64,000 bases of DNA from Prosopocoilus inquinatus (lineage: Eukaryota > Arthropoda > Insecta > Coleoptera > Lucanidae). Where the stretch lies: contig CM069870.1 in the NCBI GenBank assembly GCA_036172665.1, positions 59,086,212 to 59,150,211 of the forward strand, in the 5' to 3' direction. A program made the position numbers and the translations under genes. Below the pieces are notes generated by a model, which saw only the letters and a list, made by a program, of their open reading frames with translations, ran no database searches and was not told where the DNA came from. Below, in pieces: positions 1 through 9,843 of this stretch (position 1 is the stretch's first letter; every line of letters starts with the position of its first letter).

Positions 1-1
1 A

Positions 2-451
2 CGGCTGGTACGCACATTTAAAAAGGCGATGTTAAAAATTTGTTGGGAGGGAGAAAAGAGCAAAATGCATGCTCTAGATGAATTTTTGTTTACTTATCGC
101 ACAACCCCTAACCCTGATTCAGGAAAATCACCAGCCGAACTACTTCATGGACGGCAACCTCGAACGCAACTGGCAGTAATGCTACCGACTCGCCACATTT
201 CGTCAGAAAACATCCAACATACCTCAAAATTCGAAATTGGTGACTCAGTTCTCACAAAAACGTTCCGGCCCCACGGAGCGCCATGGATCGTTGGCAAAGT
301 TGTACGCAAGCTGGGTCGCATTATGTACGAGGTGGATGTCGGCAACAATAGAATTTGGCGGCGACACCAGAATCAAATGCGTAAATGCGAAATTTTACGC
401 AAATCAGAAATCAAAACAGTAGATGATTTTCTAATAATCAGACACCTGTGA
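2..451 (+). pseudogene. pol: Ty3/gypsy pol: integrase C-terminal fragment
   Basis: This is the last part of a Ty3/gypsy retrotransposon integrase; the protein integrates element cDNA into chromosomes. The reading frame is open from base 2, so the gene starts to the left of the window and the catalytic D,D,E residues are not included. The segment FLFTYRTTPNPDSGKSPAEL, about 30 residues into the frame, is the typical post-catalytic integrase stretch. It is followed by LLHGRQPR and a chromodomain-like or SH3-like basic region with GDSVL and a V-G-K-V-V core. The frame ends at a TGA at 449-451, and the natural C-terminal tail continues in another frame, so a frameshift is likely. Family assignment is confident. 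Activity is not expected. Confidence 0.88.
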
Positions 452-645
452 TGAATGAAAGTTCACCTTCAGTGGATGCACGTAATGCGCCAGCAAACGA
501 GAATAGTTATCAAGACCAAGTAACAAATGATGAACACACAACTGACGGACCACAAAGGCAACACACACCTCCACGTGATGAATCAGGACCGAGACGTTCA
601 ACGAGAATTAGACGCTCTCCAGTACGCTTCTCACCGGGCAGTTGA
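451..645 (+). pseudogene. pol: Ty3/gypsy pol: C-terminal tail in shifted frame
   Basis: A 64-residue frame begins MNESS at 451 and overlaps the stop of the integrase frame by one base. It is hydrophilic and ends RRSTRIRRSPVRF, the basic tail commonly found at the end of gypsy-type Pol proteins, followed by a TGA at 643-645. It lies just before the polypurine tract and LTR, where the pol C-terminus should be. I read it as the true tail of the integrase polyprotein displaced by a frameshift around 440-450, not a separate gene. An independent small ORF cannot be excluded. Confidence 0.7.
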
Positions 646-650
646 AACCT

Positions 651-664
651 GAAGGTGGAGGAAG
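651..664 (+). other. Polypurine tract of gypsy element
   Basis: GAAGGTGGAGGAAG is a purine-rich run with one T directly before the TGTTATG that opens the LTR. This is the usual primer site for plus-strand DNA synthesis in LTR retrotransposons. Confidence 0.7.
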
Positions 665-829
665 TGTTATGATTGAGTAGGTTTTGGGTTTGAAAAAAAC
701 AGACAGTTGAGTTTTGTTAATATGAGACTTCTGAATTAAAATTAAAAGTTATAAAATAAATTGTGACCATAATTCGTTAAATAATATTATTAATCCGTAT
801 TGGATATTAAAGACAGTCAAACCGTAACA
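665..829 (+). repeat. 3' LTR of gypsy element (short, 165 bp)
   Basis: The block opens TGTTATG right after the polypurine tract and closes GTAACA, giving matched TGTTA/TAACA termini. It contains a TATAAAATAAA-like AT-rich core suitable for a promoter or poly(A) signal. At 165 bp it is short for an LTR. The 5' LTR is outside the window, so neither LTR divergence nor target duplication can be read. The sequence immediately after it belongs to a different, transposase-derived repeat. Confidence 0.65.
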
Positions 830-1260
830 CTAGTAAACAGAATTATGTGTCTCCAGCTGATCTAATGCCCTTACCAAAGACAACATTTGAAGGTACATTA
901 AGAAACAATAGTCAAAATAAAGGGAAAACCGGGATATTAACGCCTGCCAAGAAATAATCTTTGCAAGAAGAACCTTCTAGTATTTACGATGGACCATCAA
1001 CTGGTAAACAGAATTATGCGACTCCAGCTGATGTAATGCCATTACCAAAAGCAAAATTTGAAGGCAAATTAAGAAACAATAGTAAGAATAAAGGGAAGAC
1101 TACCATATTAACTTCTAGCCCATATATTAAAGGCCTTCAAGAAGAAGGTGAAGTGAATACAGCGAAAGTTAAAAGAACAATTTTTGACAAAGAAACTAAT
1201 AGTAAGAAAAACAGTCAAAAAGGCAAAATCAGTAAAAAAGGGAAATGTATTAGATGTTAG
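829..1260 (+). pseudogene. pogo/Tigger-type (DDE_1) transposase C-terminal tail, duplicated
   Basis: An open frame with one internal TAA (955-957) encodes the segment N-Y-(A/V)-(T/S)-P-A-D-(V/L)-M-P-L-P-K twice, followed by a basic K-G-K-T-x-I-L-T stretch, SSPY, a lysine-rich region and a final C-I-R-C at a TAG stop. Pogo/Tigger/Jerky-type transposases and their domesticated relatives end this way: a proline- and lysine-rich linker, an ILTxxP motif and a terminal cysteine pair. The catalytic DDE domain is missing. The first copy begins exactly at the gypsy LTR edge, so the gypsy insertion probably removed or displaced the rest. Assignment rests on the tail alone and is moderately sure. Confidence 0.55.
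831..1145 (+). repeat. Two tandem diverged copies, 171-bp offset
   Basis: GTAAACAGAATTATG at 833 recurs at 1004 with an offset of 171 bp, exactly 57 codons, so both copies stay in the same frame. Similarity continues through the P-A-D-x-M-P-L-P-K coding segment into the AAGAAGAA region of the next unit. The copies differ at many positions, so the duplication is old. Confidence 0.8.
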
Positions 1261-2639
1261 TCTGTATTGCAACTAGTTATTCAGCGAATCTAAGTCACGT
1301 GTGAAATGATGGGTTAAATGTAATGTTTGCAAGTTGTAGGCTCACCAAGAATGTTGATATTTTAACAAAAGAATCCGGTATTTATTTGTGCGAAATGTAG
1401 TTAGGAAATAGATTTTTTGTAACATATCCCAAAAAAGAATTAAATTTTGTTTTATAGGTGGGAAATTTTTTTTAAAGGTATGCTTTTTTACAATTATGTT
1501 TTGAAAAAAAAATGTTTGTTTTTAATATTTTATTATTTCCGTAAAATTTATTTTATTTTTGATTATGACCGTTTTACCCGACGGGGTGGTCCAATTTTTC
1601 CAATCCGTTGAGGTAACGCATCAACGTATCTGGTGCATCCTACTGAAAAATAAACTTCCAGCAAATTCCATGGTATAATTTTTTTCTCATAGATTAAAGT
1701 ACATTCTGATTCCTAAGCGTTTTTAATTTCATGAATAGTTTCATTTATAAAAAAGATTTAAAGTTATCACGTCCACATTAAATTAGCCAGAGTTGGAAGA
1801 TTTCGAACTCTTCATAGCCTAGTGTAAGTGCGGCTCGTTTTGTCATGTAAGTTGCAATCGTATTTTTAATAAATGTAAAGATGCGATTGATTTCGTCCCT
1901 CAACTTCAAATTACCATAAATAACATTATGATTTTTGGCCTTTCAGTTAAATTTTTGTCTGAATTAATAATCTTACGGAACAAAACGAGAAGCGTGTGAC
2001 TTGATGTAATTCTGTTATTTGAATCTGAAGGAATTAAATAATAAAATGACGACAGGTTACACACCAGGCAAATACCGTTTAATATTCTATTTGCGGCGTA
2101 ACGACGTTTGTCGCGTCTTTGAGCTGGGCCATACTGCAAAGGAATCTTTCAGAGAAAGCTTTCAGGGGCTGCTGCAAGTCGTATAATTGTATTCAGAGCA
2201 CGAGCTCCACTTTGAACAACCCAAGACAGCTCGCGTTCTTTACGTATATGTAACGTTAGACCCTACACTTATGACATCGAATGCTGCTGCTGCTGCTAAC
2301 ACATGCTCACATGCTCACTGTGAAGTACCCAACGATATTGAAGTGCGACAAAGTATTCCTGGAATATATTCATGCAGGTACGGAGCATGTAAATATAAAA
2401 TTTATGCTTCTGGCTGGTTTTATATTTTATTTCATGGATGTTCATAAACTTTTATATATTTACTTACACGTATAAAACACATATATAGTCTGCTGCTTAG
2501 CTTTTCTTTTCACTTACAATTTTAAATTGCACAAATTTTTCTTGGGTTGTTGTAGTTATTTATTTTACAAGTTTAGAATTTAAGAAAGTTTATGCATTCT
2601 CGAGATATCTCTGAAGCACTGGCATATTTGTTTACGTTA
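1261..2639. other. AT-rich stretch, no gene recognised
   Basis: Only short frames in random contexts are present. A (GCT)n-like run lies near 2281-2297. No terminal repeats or family signature was found. Confidence 0.6.
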
Positions 2640-3470
2640 TTAGTTTGGTAATATGATATGGTGGCGTGTTTAGTCTTGGCTGAAAAGAAACGGCAGAGAC
2701 GACAGTCTCCCAAGGGCTTCGCGGAAGGCGAAACGTGTCGGTAAACGGGGCCACGGTTGGGCCTGGTGATATACGGGGTGGTCGCGGTGTGTTGCCGGGC
2801 ATGATCTAGTTCATAGGGTGTCTGCAGAATATGACCTGATGGTATGTTCTGGCAGAAGTGTTAGGGCGGTACATTCTCACGATTGGCAATACGGTTTGAG
2901 GGTCATGAGTCATGAGTTATGCGGAGGTATTCTGGGAGCAGAATACTGTCCGGCACGCGATCCGGGGTGTTACCAGAGAATGCTACCGTGCACCAGCATA
3001 CGGTATCGGGGCTCTTGCCGCGGCGTGCAAGCAGCGCCGATGAAGAGCACGGTACGGGCAAAGCTATTAGCTGTATTCTGCATTCTTTGTGGTGGGAATT
3101 CGGTTGATTGCATTCCTGACCAGGTGATGGCATTGAGCTATCCAGAAAGGTCTTACATGATGATGTTATTGGACTGGTACGGAGTGGTGCTTGACGCTCA
3201 CGCAGTCGGTGCATCAACTGATCCTGAGAACGTATGCTCTGGAGGCAAGGTATGCTAATATCCATCGGGAGGGGTGGGTTTTGTATCCACAGGTGAATGT
3301 GGGGGGTAATGCATGCGAAGATAAGAAGTCAACGTGCGAGTATGACTTCCCCAGTGTCCAATATTATCATGAGGGAGCTACAGCTTCTAGATTCGCCGCT
3401 GGAGCAGGTGGGGCCGGGAAAGCGGCCCCGGTGAGTGGACTGTTCCATTTATCTGAATAGATACTCGTAA
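2640..3470. other. GC-rich block with overlapping frames, unassigned
   Basis: This block is clearly richer in G+C than its surroundings. It holds long overlapping open frames on both strands (2818-3258 plus, 2903-3265 minus), the usual result of high GC and not proof of a gene. Neither translation shows a family motif I recognise. GGCGAAACGTGTCGG near 2726 resembles the GAAAC side of Penelope-type terminal repeats, and a perfect 7-bp hairpin (GGGGCCG/CGGCCCC) lies at 3409-3428. It may be a fragment of a retroelement or a transferred segment. Confidence 0.35.
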
Positions 3471-6249
3471 AGGGTTACATATAATTTGCATGGTCCTTAT
3501 CGAATTGGAATGCGATGCCCCGAGGCTAAGACGTTTACCTTCAGCGCCTGTTGCGGTCAGGGAAGCGAGAAAGAAAGAAAGAACATTAGGAATGAGAGAC
3601 CTAACCAATGGTGAGTGAATGTTTATTGTAACTCCGTCCTCAGATAATATTGTTTGTCTATAATATTTAAACAAAAAAAAAAAACTAGCCGACAGGGTCT
3701 TACTTCTCATACCTAGGCATCAATTTTCTACAATCAAATACTTGCAGCACTCAATTCTGATGTTCTAATAATTTAATTAATCAATTAATTAATTATTTTT
3801 CTTCTTAACTAAGTGACTTACAAAAGCTTCTGTTCTAATAATTAACATCAGTAGTTTCACACTCTAACTTACACATTTCGATAACATGAAATGAACTTTC
3901 AACATTAAAGCTCACTCTCATCGTACATCAAGTTACACACGAGAAATTAATTTCACTATCAAAAACTAGACATAATAATAATATCTAAAGGAGCGCATTA
4001 GTATGATGGAATGCAGTCGCAGCAAACCATGCTCAAATACAGATTACGAAACTTCTCAATTCCCATTTACTTTCCTGCGGACCTTCTGTGTGTTGTTCTT
4101 GCCGAAAGCTCGTTACTGCGCACCATCTCGAATACATTATTCCCTGCGCTCGCAGCTCTGTGCATTTAACGAAATCCCTCTTGCATGCTGTCCCACATTT
4201 ACTATGTATAGAACAACGATCGATGATGAATCGCCCAGTTTAATGCATTATAAATTGTAAAATATGGAGACGCACGTTCATGATATCAAAGCAGTGCAAA
4301 TATTTGTTTTTCACTTTTTAATAATAATCAATTAAATATTATAACACTCGATTCAAAATTTAATAAACCTGAATTTCCATTATAATACAAAGTACAATAA
4401 AGCAACGGGCAGCGGGAAAATGATTTGCTGCTTTTCTCATTTCCTTTGTTACAGTTTATTTCCCTGTTTTTTTTTAGCTGTCGTGTGTGGCATGATTTCT
4501 GCTGTTTCCGTTTTGGCCCCTGGATATTACAGCTTTTATTGGATTGTAGAAGTCATTTTGTTAGTTAGAGCGTTTGCTCAGTGCAACAAGTTCCAGCATT
4601 ATTCGACATTTCGTCATCACGAGGTTCAGACCTTGTATTATCTCTCATGAACTACTTATTTAGACCAAAATTCAAATTAACTATAGTGTTTACTGGAATA
4701 ATTTGTGCCTTGTGAAATATTTCACCTGTTATTAGCAAGTTTTACCAAGCGGATTGTCCGTTTCCACGACAAATAGAAAAAGTAATTAGTGATGTCATTA
4801 GAGTGACCCATGCTTATATTAGATTTCCTTGTTTCAACAGAGCAATCCGTAGAGGAATTTCTTTGGCGTCCTTGAATTTTAACCTCGCCCATCTCCATCT
4901 GAGTTTTAGCTCGGGATAGCCGATTGTCTTCGTCGCCTTCGCTCTTTATTTCATCCTTTGATTTTCTTCATTCCGCATTCCCACATTTCGTTCATGAATT
5001 AGAGTTATCTCCGCGTACGTTCAAACCACGCAAATCTTCAATCTATCCCAAACAACCTTGTTACAAAATAATCAGTTGCAAGAAAAACACAGTATTGTAA
5101 GGAGTATCCCCAATACCTACCTGACGGAGTCAACTTTTTCGATTTGGTTAAGCTATTTTGGTACGTTAAGCAACGGAAAAAGGTGGAAATGCGCTTTCGC
5201 GTGACATCTTTTCGGCAATTATCGATATTGACACGTTAGAAGCAAGTTTTGTGTGTGTGTGTTTTGTTCCTTGAACCTCTGCAATTACTGTTGTAAAATT
5301 CAATCAATACAGATTTCCTGGAAGTTGACTCGACGTGCCTTCTGAAGTGCTAAATTGCATTTTAATCTAAACGAACTGTTTCATGTAAACAGGTATGTTT
5401 AACCCTTTAATTAACAGCGCTATTTGTCGTTATCTCTTTTTCTCTTTCGTTTAGATTCGTTTGTATTGGAGTTTTACTAGGAGTTTATTTTAATTGCGGT
5501 CAGTTTTATTGGAGTTTTAATTGAAACCTATTTCATTGGAATTTTATTCCATCCATTCATGTAGAATTCATCTTTGCTTCTGTTCCTTTGTACTGGCTGC
5601 GTCATCCGGATGCGACCAATATTCCGCCATCGAAGCAGAAAGCAAGCTGCGCACACACGTCGAACTCCGTGAGGGACTCGGACAAAGAACAAGCTGTACC
5701 AACGAGACCTGGAACCTGTTGACAGAACAACAGCTATACCTAACCTGCTTTACTTGTCTGTTTATTGTGAACGACGGAACGAGACGCTGCATAATTTAAG
5801 AAGTGTAATATTTATGTTACTTAATTTAAATGGTTCATAAATTTCGTATCGCCTTTTGTGACAAAAGTCCGTCTGTTCGATCAGAGCTGAACCCTTCGCG
5901 TTAATTTATTTTGTGGCCTGTAAGTTTAATTTGTTATACTTTGTCATTTGTGTCGCATTATTCGGCTTTTGCCTAGCCATACATATTGTATCATACATAG
6001 ATATTTCTACGCCAACTGCGACGCTGAACGCATGAGGTATGAAAAGCAGCAGGGGGTTCAAGAATACCATCACCAGGAACACCATCATACGCTGTTGGGG
6101 TCTTGGTAACTGCTTCTTAGTGTATCCTTCAGTTGAGTCAATTTTCCTGGCGCCTTTAGTTTTACTTCGTTTAATGATGTATCCGTTCTCCACAGAACTA
6201 GTCTCGGGAAAGCAGTTGAATAAACAACGCGAACTTAGCACCAGGTAAC
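3471..6249. other. Unassigned, AT-rich
   Basis: Includes a GAAA repeat near 3570, a TTAATTAA low-complexity run at 3771-3797 and scattered short frames. The minus-strand frame 5906-6241 is open for 111 codons but shows no motif and has no recognisable context. I see no supported gene. Confidence 0.5.
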
Positions 6250-6745
6250 TTTAGTGTCCAGGTGGTAGCACACTGCTTAATATTTACGGTTAGCTCTGAA
6301 ATGCGTAGAGGAGGGTCGCGAGGGAGAATTCCCGAAAAAAAGAAAGACTACCTTAGTTGACAAATTAAATATATTAAAATAATACCGACAAAAGGACGTC
6401 AACTGAAGTAATACCTAACGTATAGATTTCACCCAAAACATAAATAAATGCAGTTTTAAAAATGTGGACGTGTTCAAGACAACAATTTGATAGTTCAACA
6501 TTAATATGAACGGATTAAATGACAATAATGCATGAGATTTATACTCAACGTTTGACAAAAGTTGCAATTAAAATTCTAAGGTAGTTTAAAATATTTCAAA
6601 AACATTAGATGATACGTGCTCAGGACACTTTCTTTGTGTCACAAAGATTTTAACAGCGCAAAAATAAGTAAGTTAGGATTCAAAATCTTCATATTAAAAA
6701 GGAAAGCAACGACCGAGTGAGAATTAAATTCGTTGAATTTGAGTG
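6250..6745 (+). repeat. Dispersed repeat family R1, copy 1
   Basis: This segment is collinear with 53890-54405. Shared blocks include GAGAATTCCC, a degenerate TATATTTAAAATAA run, CAACTGAAGTAA, GTGGACGTGT(T/C)CAAGAC, an ATTAG..TACGT..TC block and GAATTAAATT. Identity is moderate with many indels, which indicates old insertions of one family. No coding frame or terminal repeats were recognised, so the class is unknown. Confidence 0.6.
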
Positions 6746-8205
6746 GAGGAAACACAAAATTAAATTTAACTAAATTTTGATAATAAATAATTTCAAGGAT
6801 TGAAAATTGAAGGATTGACAATTTGTGAACGCAAAGAAGGTTGGAGCTGATGTAACAGAGCAGCACGTGGGGTCCTAGGAATAGTTGAATTCTCGGACCT
6901 GGAGTAGAGTTACAACACGGCAGCGGCGGGAGCTTCTTTTAGAACTTGAATAATCTTGCTGGCTATCCGCGACCAGTCGAAAGACGAATGCAGAAAAATA
7001 ATCATCATAAGGTGAACGAGAAATCTACAATTGATCAAATAAACACCTGAGTAAAGTACCAAACAAAAAAAAAATGGTTGATTCATCAAAACAATTGGAA
7101 TCCAACGAAATTTACAAAATTAAAAAGGATTAATTGGCACTTAATAAGACAGGAGTATCTAACCCCATAGTAACCACGCTTCAACTAAGTGGTGTTTACA
7201 GAACATTCTAGGGTTAGACTCAGTTGAATTGTTTTTTTTTATAACCCACACGAAGACGACACGCAACCAAAGGACACCAAACCTAATTTGATTTTGATCG
7301 CTACCAAAATTTGATACTGGGGTTAGTTCAGGAATAACGCTTGGACAAAAAAGCGCGCTCTGGTTAATATTCTTTCTGTCTCACATAAATGATCTGGTTT
7401 AATTCTAAACGACCAAAATGCTCTCGCGATACAGTTTCTGAACGCGCCCCTGTTGTTATAGTGCAACGAGAGCGACGTTGCGAGCAACGAATAGATCAGG
7501 GTGGCATCTTAAGAGCATGAAAAATGTCTTAAATGGATACGTACATTCGTCAGCCAATATGCGAACTTAAGCTGTTACTTCTAAAATTAAATATGGCCGG
7601 AACAGGTCAAACCAAAACAAAAAAAAACAAATGAAAATGCCTTTGCAGAAATCTAAAAGAATCCTTTGAATCAAGGCGTGAAAATCATTCAGTAAGGACA
7701 GTGGACCATATGGAATTTGATTTCAGAATTTCGAAAGAGAAAGGTTCATAAAATGGACAATTGTCCTGAAATATCTGTTTAGACAAAAACAGATTTAGGA
7801 CCAATTCAGGGTTCATGAATGCGTTGCAAATGCAAATTTCTAAAATTGTCTTAACTAGAAATTATTCTTGAAATTAACCGCGGAAATGTGGAAGAAAGAA
7901 ACACTTTTGAACGTCTAGTGTACAGTAAATAGTAAACAAATAAAATATTTGCTTACACTCGATACTTTAATAATTTCGCTTAATTTACGCGTTTTTAACT
8001 TGTATGTTGACCGAGCAAACCTTCCAAAAGAAAACGAAACTATTAGCTAAATCGCAGGTTCTTGGGTACAGGAGGTGAGAACGGCAAAAAGTATATATTA
8101 AAAAAATTACTTAAAAGGAACTTACGAATTATTTACACATAATAATGACTCGCAAAAACCAAAACTAACCGAAACTGAAACTTAAAACTAAGCACAAAAA
8201 ACTTC
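6746..8205. other. Unassigned, no gene recognised
   Basis: AT-rich with stops in all frames. It may include more of the R1 repeat, but the match to the second copy fades after about 6745. Confidence 0.5.
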
Positions 8206-8224
8206 GAAAAACCGGTCAGCTTTT

Positions 8225-9353
8225 TTATTTCATAATAAACAGAAAACTGTTTCTACGTGGGTTTCTGGAAACGATATGAAAAAACGCATATGAAATTTGG
8301 TAAACGGTATCATTGTTTTTCGAAGTATTCGCTTTTGACGTCAATACATTTTCCATACGCTCAAACCAATTTCTAAAGCACGTTTTCCACTCTAAAGATG
8401 GTACCTCAGAAACCAGTGTCCGGAATGTTGCAACCGCTGCTTCAGCCGACGAAAATCGCTCACCACGCATTTTATTTTTGATATTTGGGAACAAAAAGAA
8501 ATTATTAGGTGATAAATCAGGTGAATACGGACAATGAGTCATTAATTCAACATTTTTGTTGGACAAAAAATCAACTGTTTGACGGACTGAGTGAGAGCTG
8601 GCGTTGTCATGATGGAGAATAATTCGTCGATTTCGATTGTGTCTTCTTATTTGATCGATGACTTCCGGCAAACAAATTGTAGTATACCAATCAGCATTCA
8701 CGGTTCTTTGATCCTCTAAAGCCACGGTTGCTACATGTCCAGTTAAACCAAAGAAATAAGCAATCATTTGCTTCGCAGCACTGCCTGAACGGACAACTTT
8801 TGTTGGTTTTGGTTCATTTTCAAATACTCAAATGGTAGATTGTTGTTTACTTTCTGGTTCGTACGAATAGATCCACGTTTCGTCACCAGTAACGATATTA
8901 TAAACTAAATTTGAACGACCTCCATTGAATTTCTTGAGCATTACTTCTCACCATTTGACACGACTCTGCTTTTGCGCTTCTGTTAAATTGTGTGGGACCC
9001 AACGACTGCAAAGCTTTCGTACGTTCAAATGATCATGCAAAATCGGGTGTATTGCTTTCATGTCAATGCGTAAAGATGCTTGAATATCACGGTATGTCAC
9101 ATGTCGATCTCGCTCAAGCATCAGCATCTACATTAGTGGCAACAACAGATGTTGATGGACGACCTTCACGAAATTCGTCACTGAGAGAGGTACGTCCACG
9201 CTGGAATTCGGAAAACCAATTATAAACCCTGCTCTTTGATGGTGTTTCATCTCCAAAAGCCAAATGAAGCCGATCGAGGCATTGCTTCGGCGTTAGAGCA
9301 CATTTGAAATCGTAAAAAATCATGGCACGAAAATTTTCACGCGAGATTTCCAT
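8225..9353 (-). pseudogene. mariner transposase, frameshift plus two stops
   Basis: The intact protein cuts at the TIRs and moves the element. The first ATG (9353) opens a helix-turn-helix region (MEISRENFRAMIFYDF, SKSRVYNWFSEFQRG), which ends at a frameshift near 9120-9130. The next segment carries the mariner linker (a W-V-P-H-N-L block near 9000) and the first catalytic Asp in TGDETW. In-frame TGAs lie at 8949-8951 and 8828-8830, probably at former tryptophan or nearby codons. The last frame (8225-8767) holds the second Asp in ILHHDNASSH and the third in YSPDLSP, the mariner D,D34D pattern. The frame runs through the left TIR to 8225, so its natural stop has been lost. All three catalytic Asp codons survive although the gene is dead. 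Confidence 0.93.
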
Positions 9354-9526
9354 GATTACACAAAATTACTTTTTCTCAAATGCTGTACAAACAAAACTAG
9401 TTCACTTGGATAGGAACTGTCAATAGAATTATAGGCGAAAAACGTCAAAATTTTCAAATACGACAGTTGATAAACGCTAACAATTCTAGACCTACTAGAT
9501 TCCAGAAAATTTTCCAGCAGCCCACG
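8256..9526 (-). mobile_element. mariner element (Tc1/mariner), about 1.27 kb, TA-flanked
   Basis: Left terminus CGTGGGTTTCTGGAAA (from 8256) and the reverse complement of the right terminus CGTGGGCTGCTGGAAA (ending 9526) match at 14 of 16 bases. Both ends are flanked by TA (8254-8255 and 9527-9528), the duplication expected for this superfamily. The length of 1271 bp is standard for mariner. The transposase relic runs on the minus strand inside. The structure is complete, so this copy arrived by ordinary cut-and-paste and decayed afterwards. Confidence 0.92.
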
Positions 9527-9843
9527 TATGTACTACATCCGCAAAAAAAATCTGGGACAATTCTGTACATGCATTTTTGAGTTATTTTATTAGTTTGAAT
9601 GCAGTTTTAAACTATTCATGTTGCTACTTACAGCTTGTTTCTATGTTAATTTACAAGCATGTCGTATATTAACAGTAGGACATATTACACGTCTCAGTTT
9701 TTTTTGGCGGGTATAGTACATGCAATTCAGTTATTAAGTCTGGTAGATGTCAGGATATTGCACCGAAGGATGCGCAATATTTTATAGAGCTAAACTCATT
9801 CGAAAAGTGATTTTCGTCTAAAAGTGGAGCTGACCGGTTTTTG

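Larger units (their letters stand above)
8206..9843. repeat. 15-bp perfect inverted pair outside the mariner
   Basis: AAAAACCGGTCAGCT at 8206-8220 has its exact reverse complement at 9829-9843. The pair encloses the mariner and about 360 bp more. It could be the termini of an older element into which the mariner inserted. No duplicated target is obvious beside it. Confidence 0.4.

Noticed and set aside
2715..2745. Hammerhead-like motif at GGCGAAACGTGTCGG
   Set aside because: The CUGANGA half is missing and the hairpin is imperfect. Kept only as a hint.
2818..3265. Long overlapping frames on both strands as a possible host gene
   Set aside because: High local GC gives long open frames by chance. 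No motif, no splice or start support, and the frames contradict each other.
5906..6241. 111-codon minus-strand frame as a gene
   Set aside because: No recognisable domain, no codon or context support. A hydrophobic stretch alone is not enough in AT-rich DNA.
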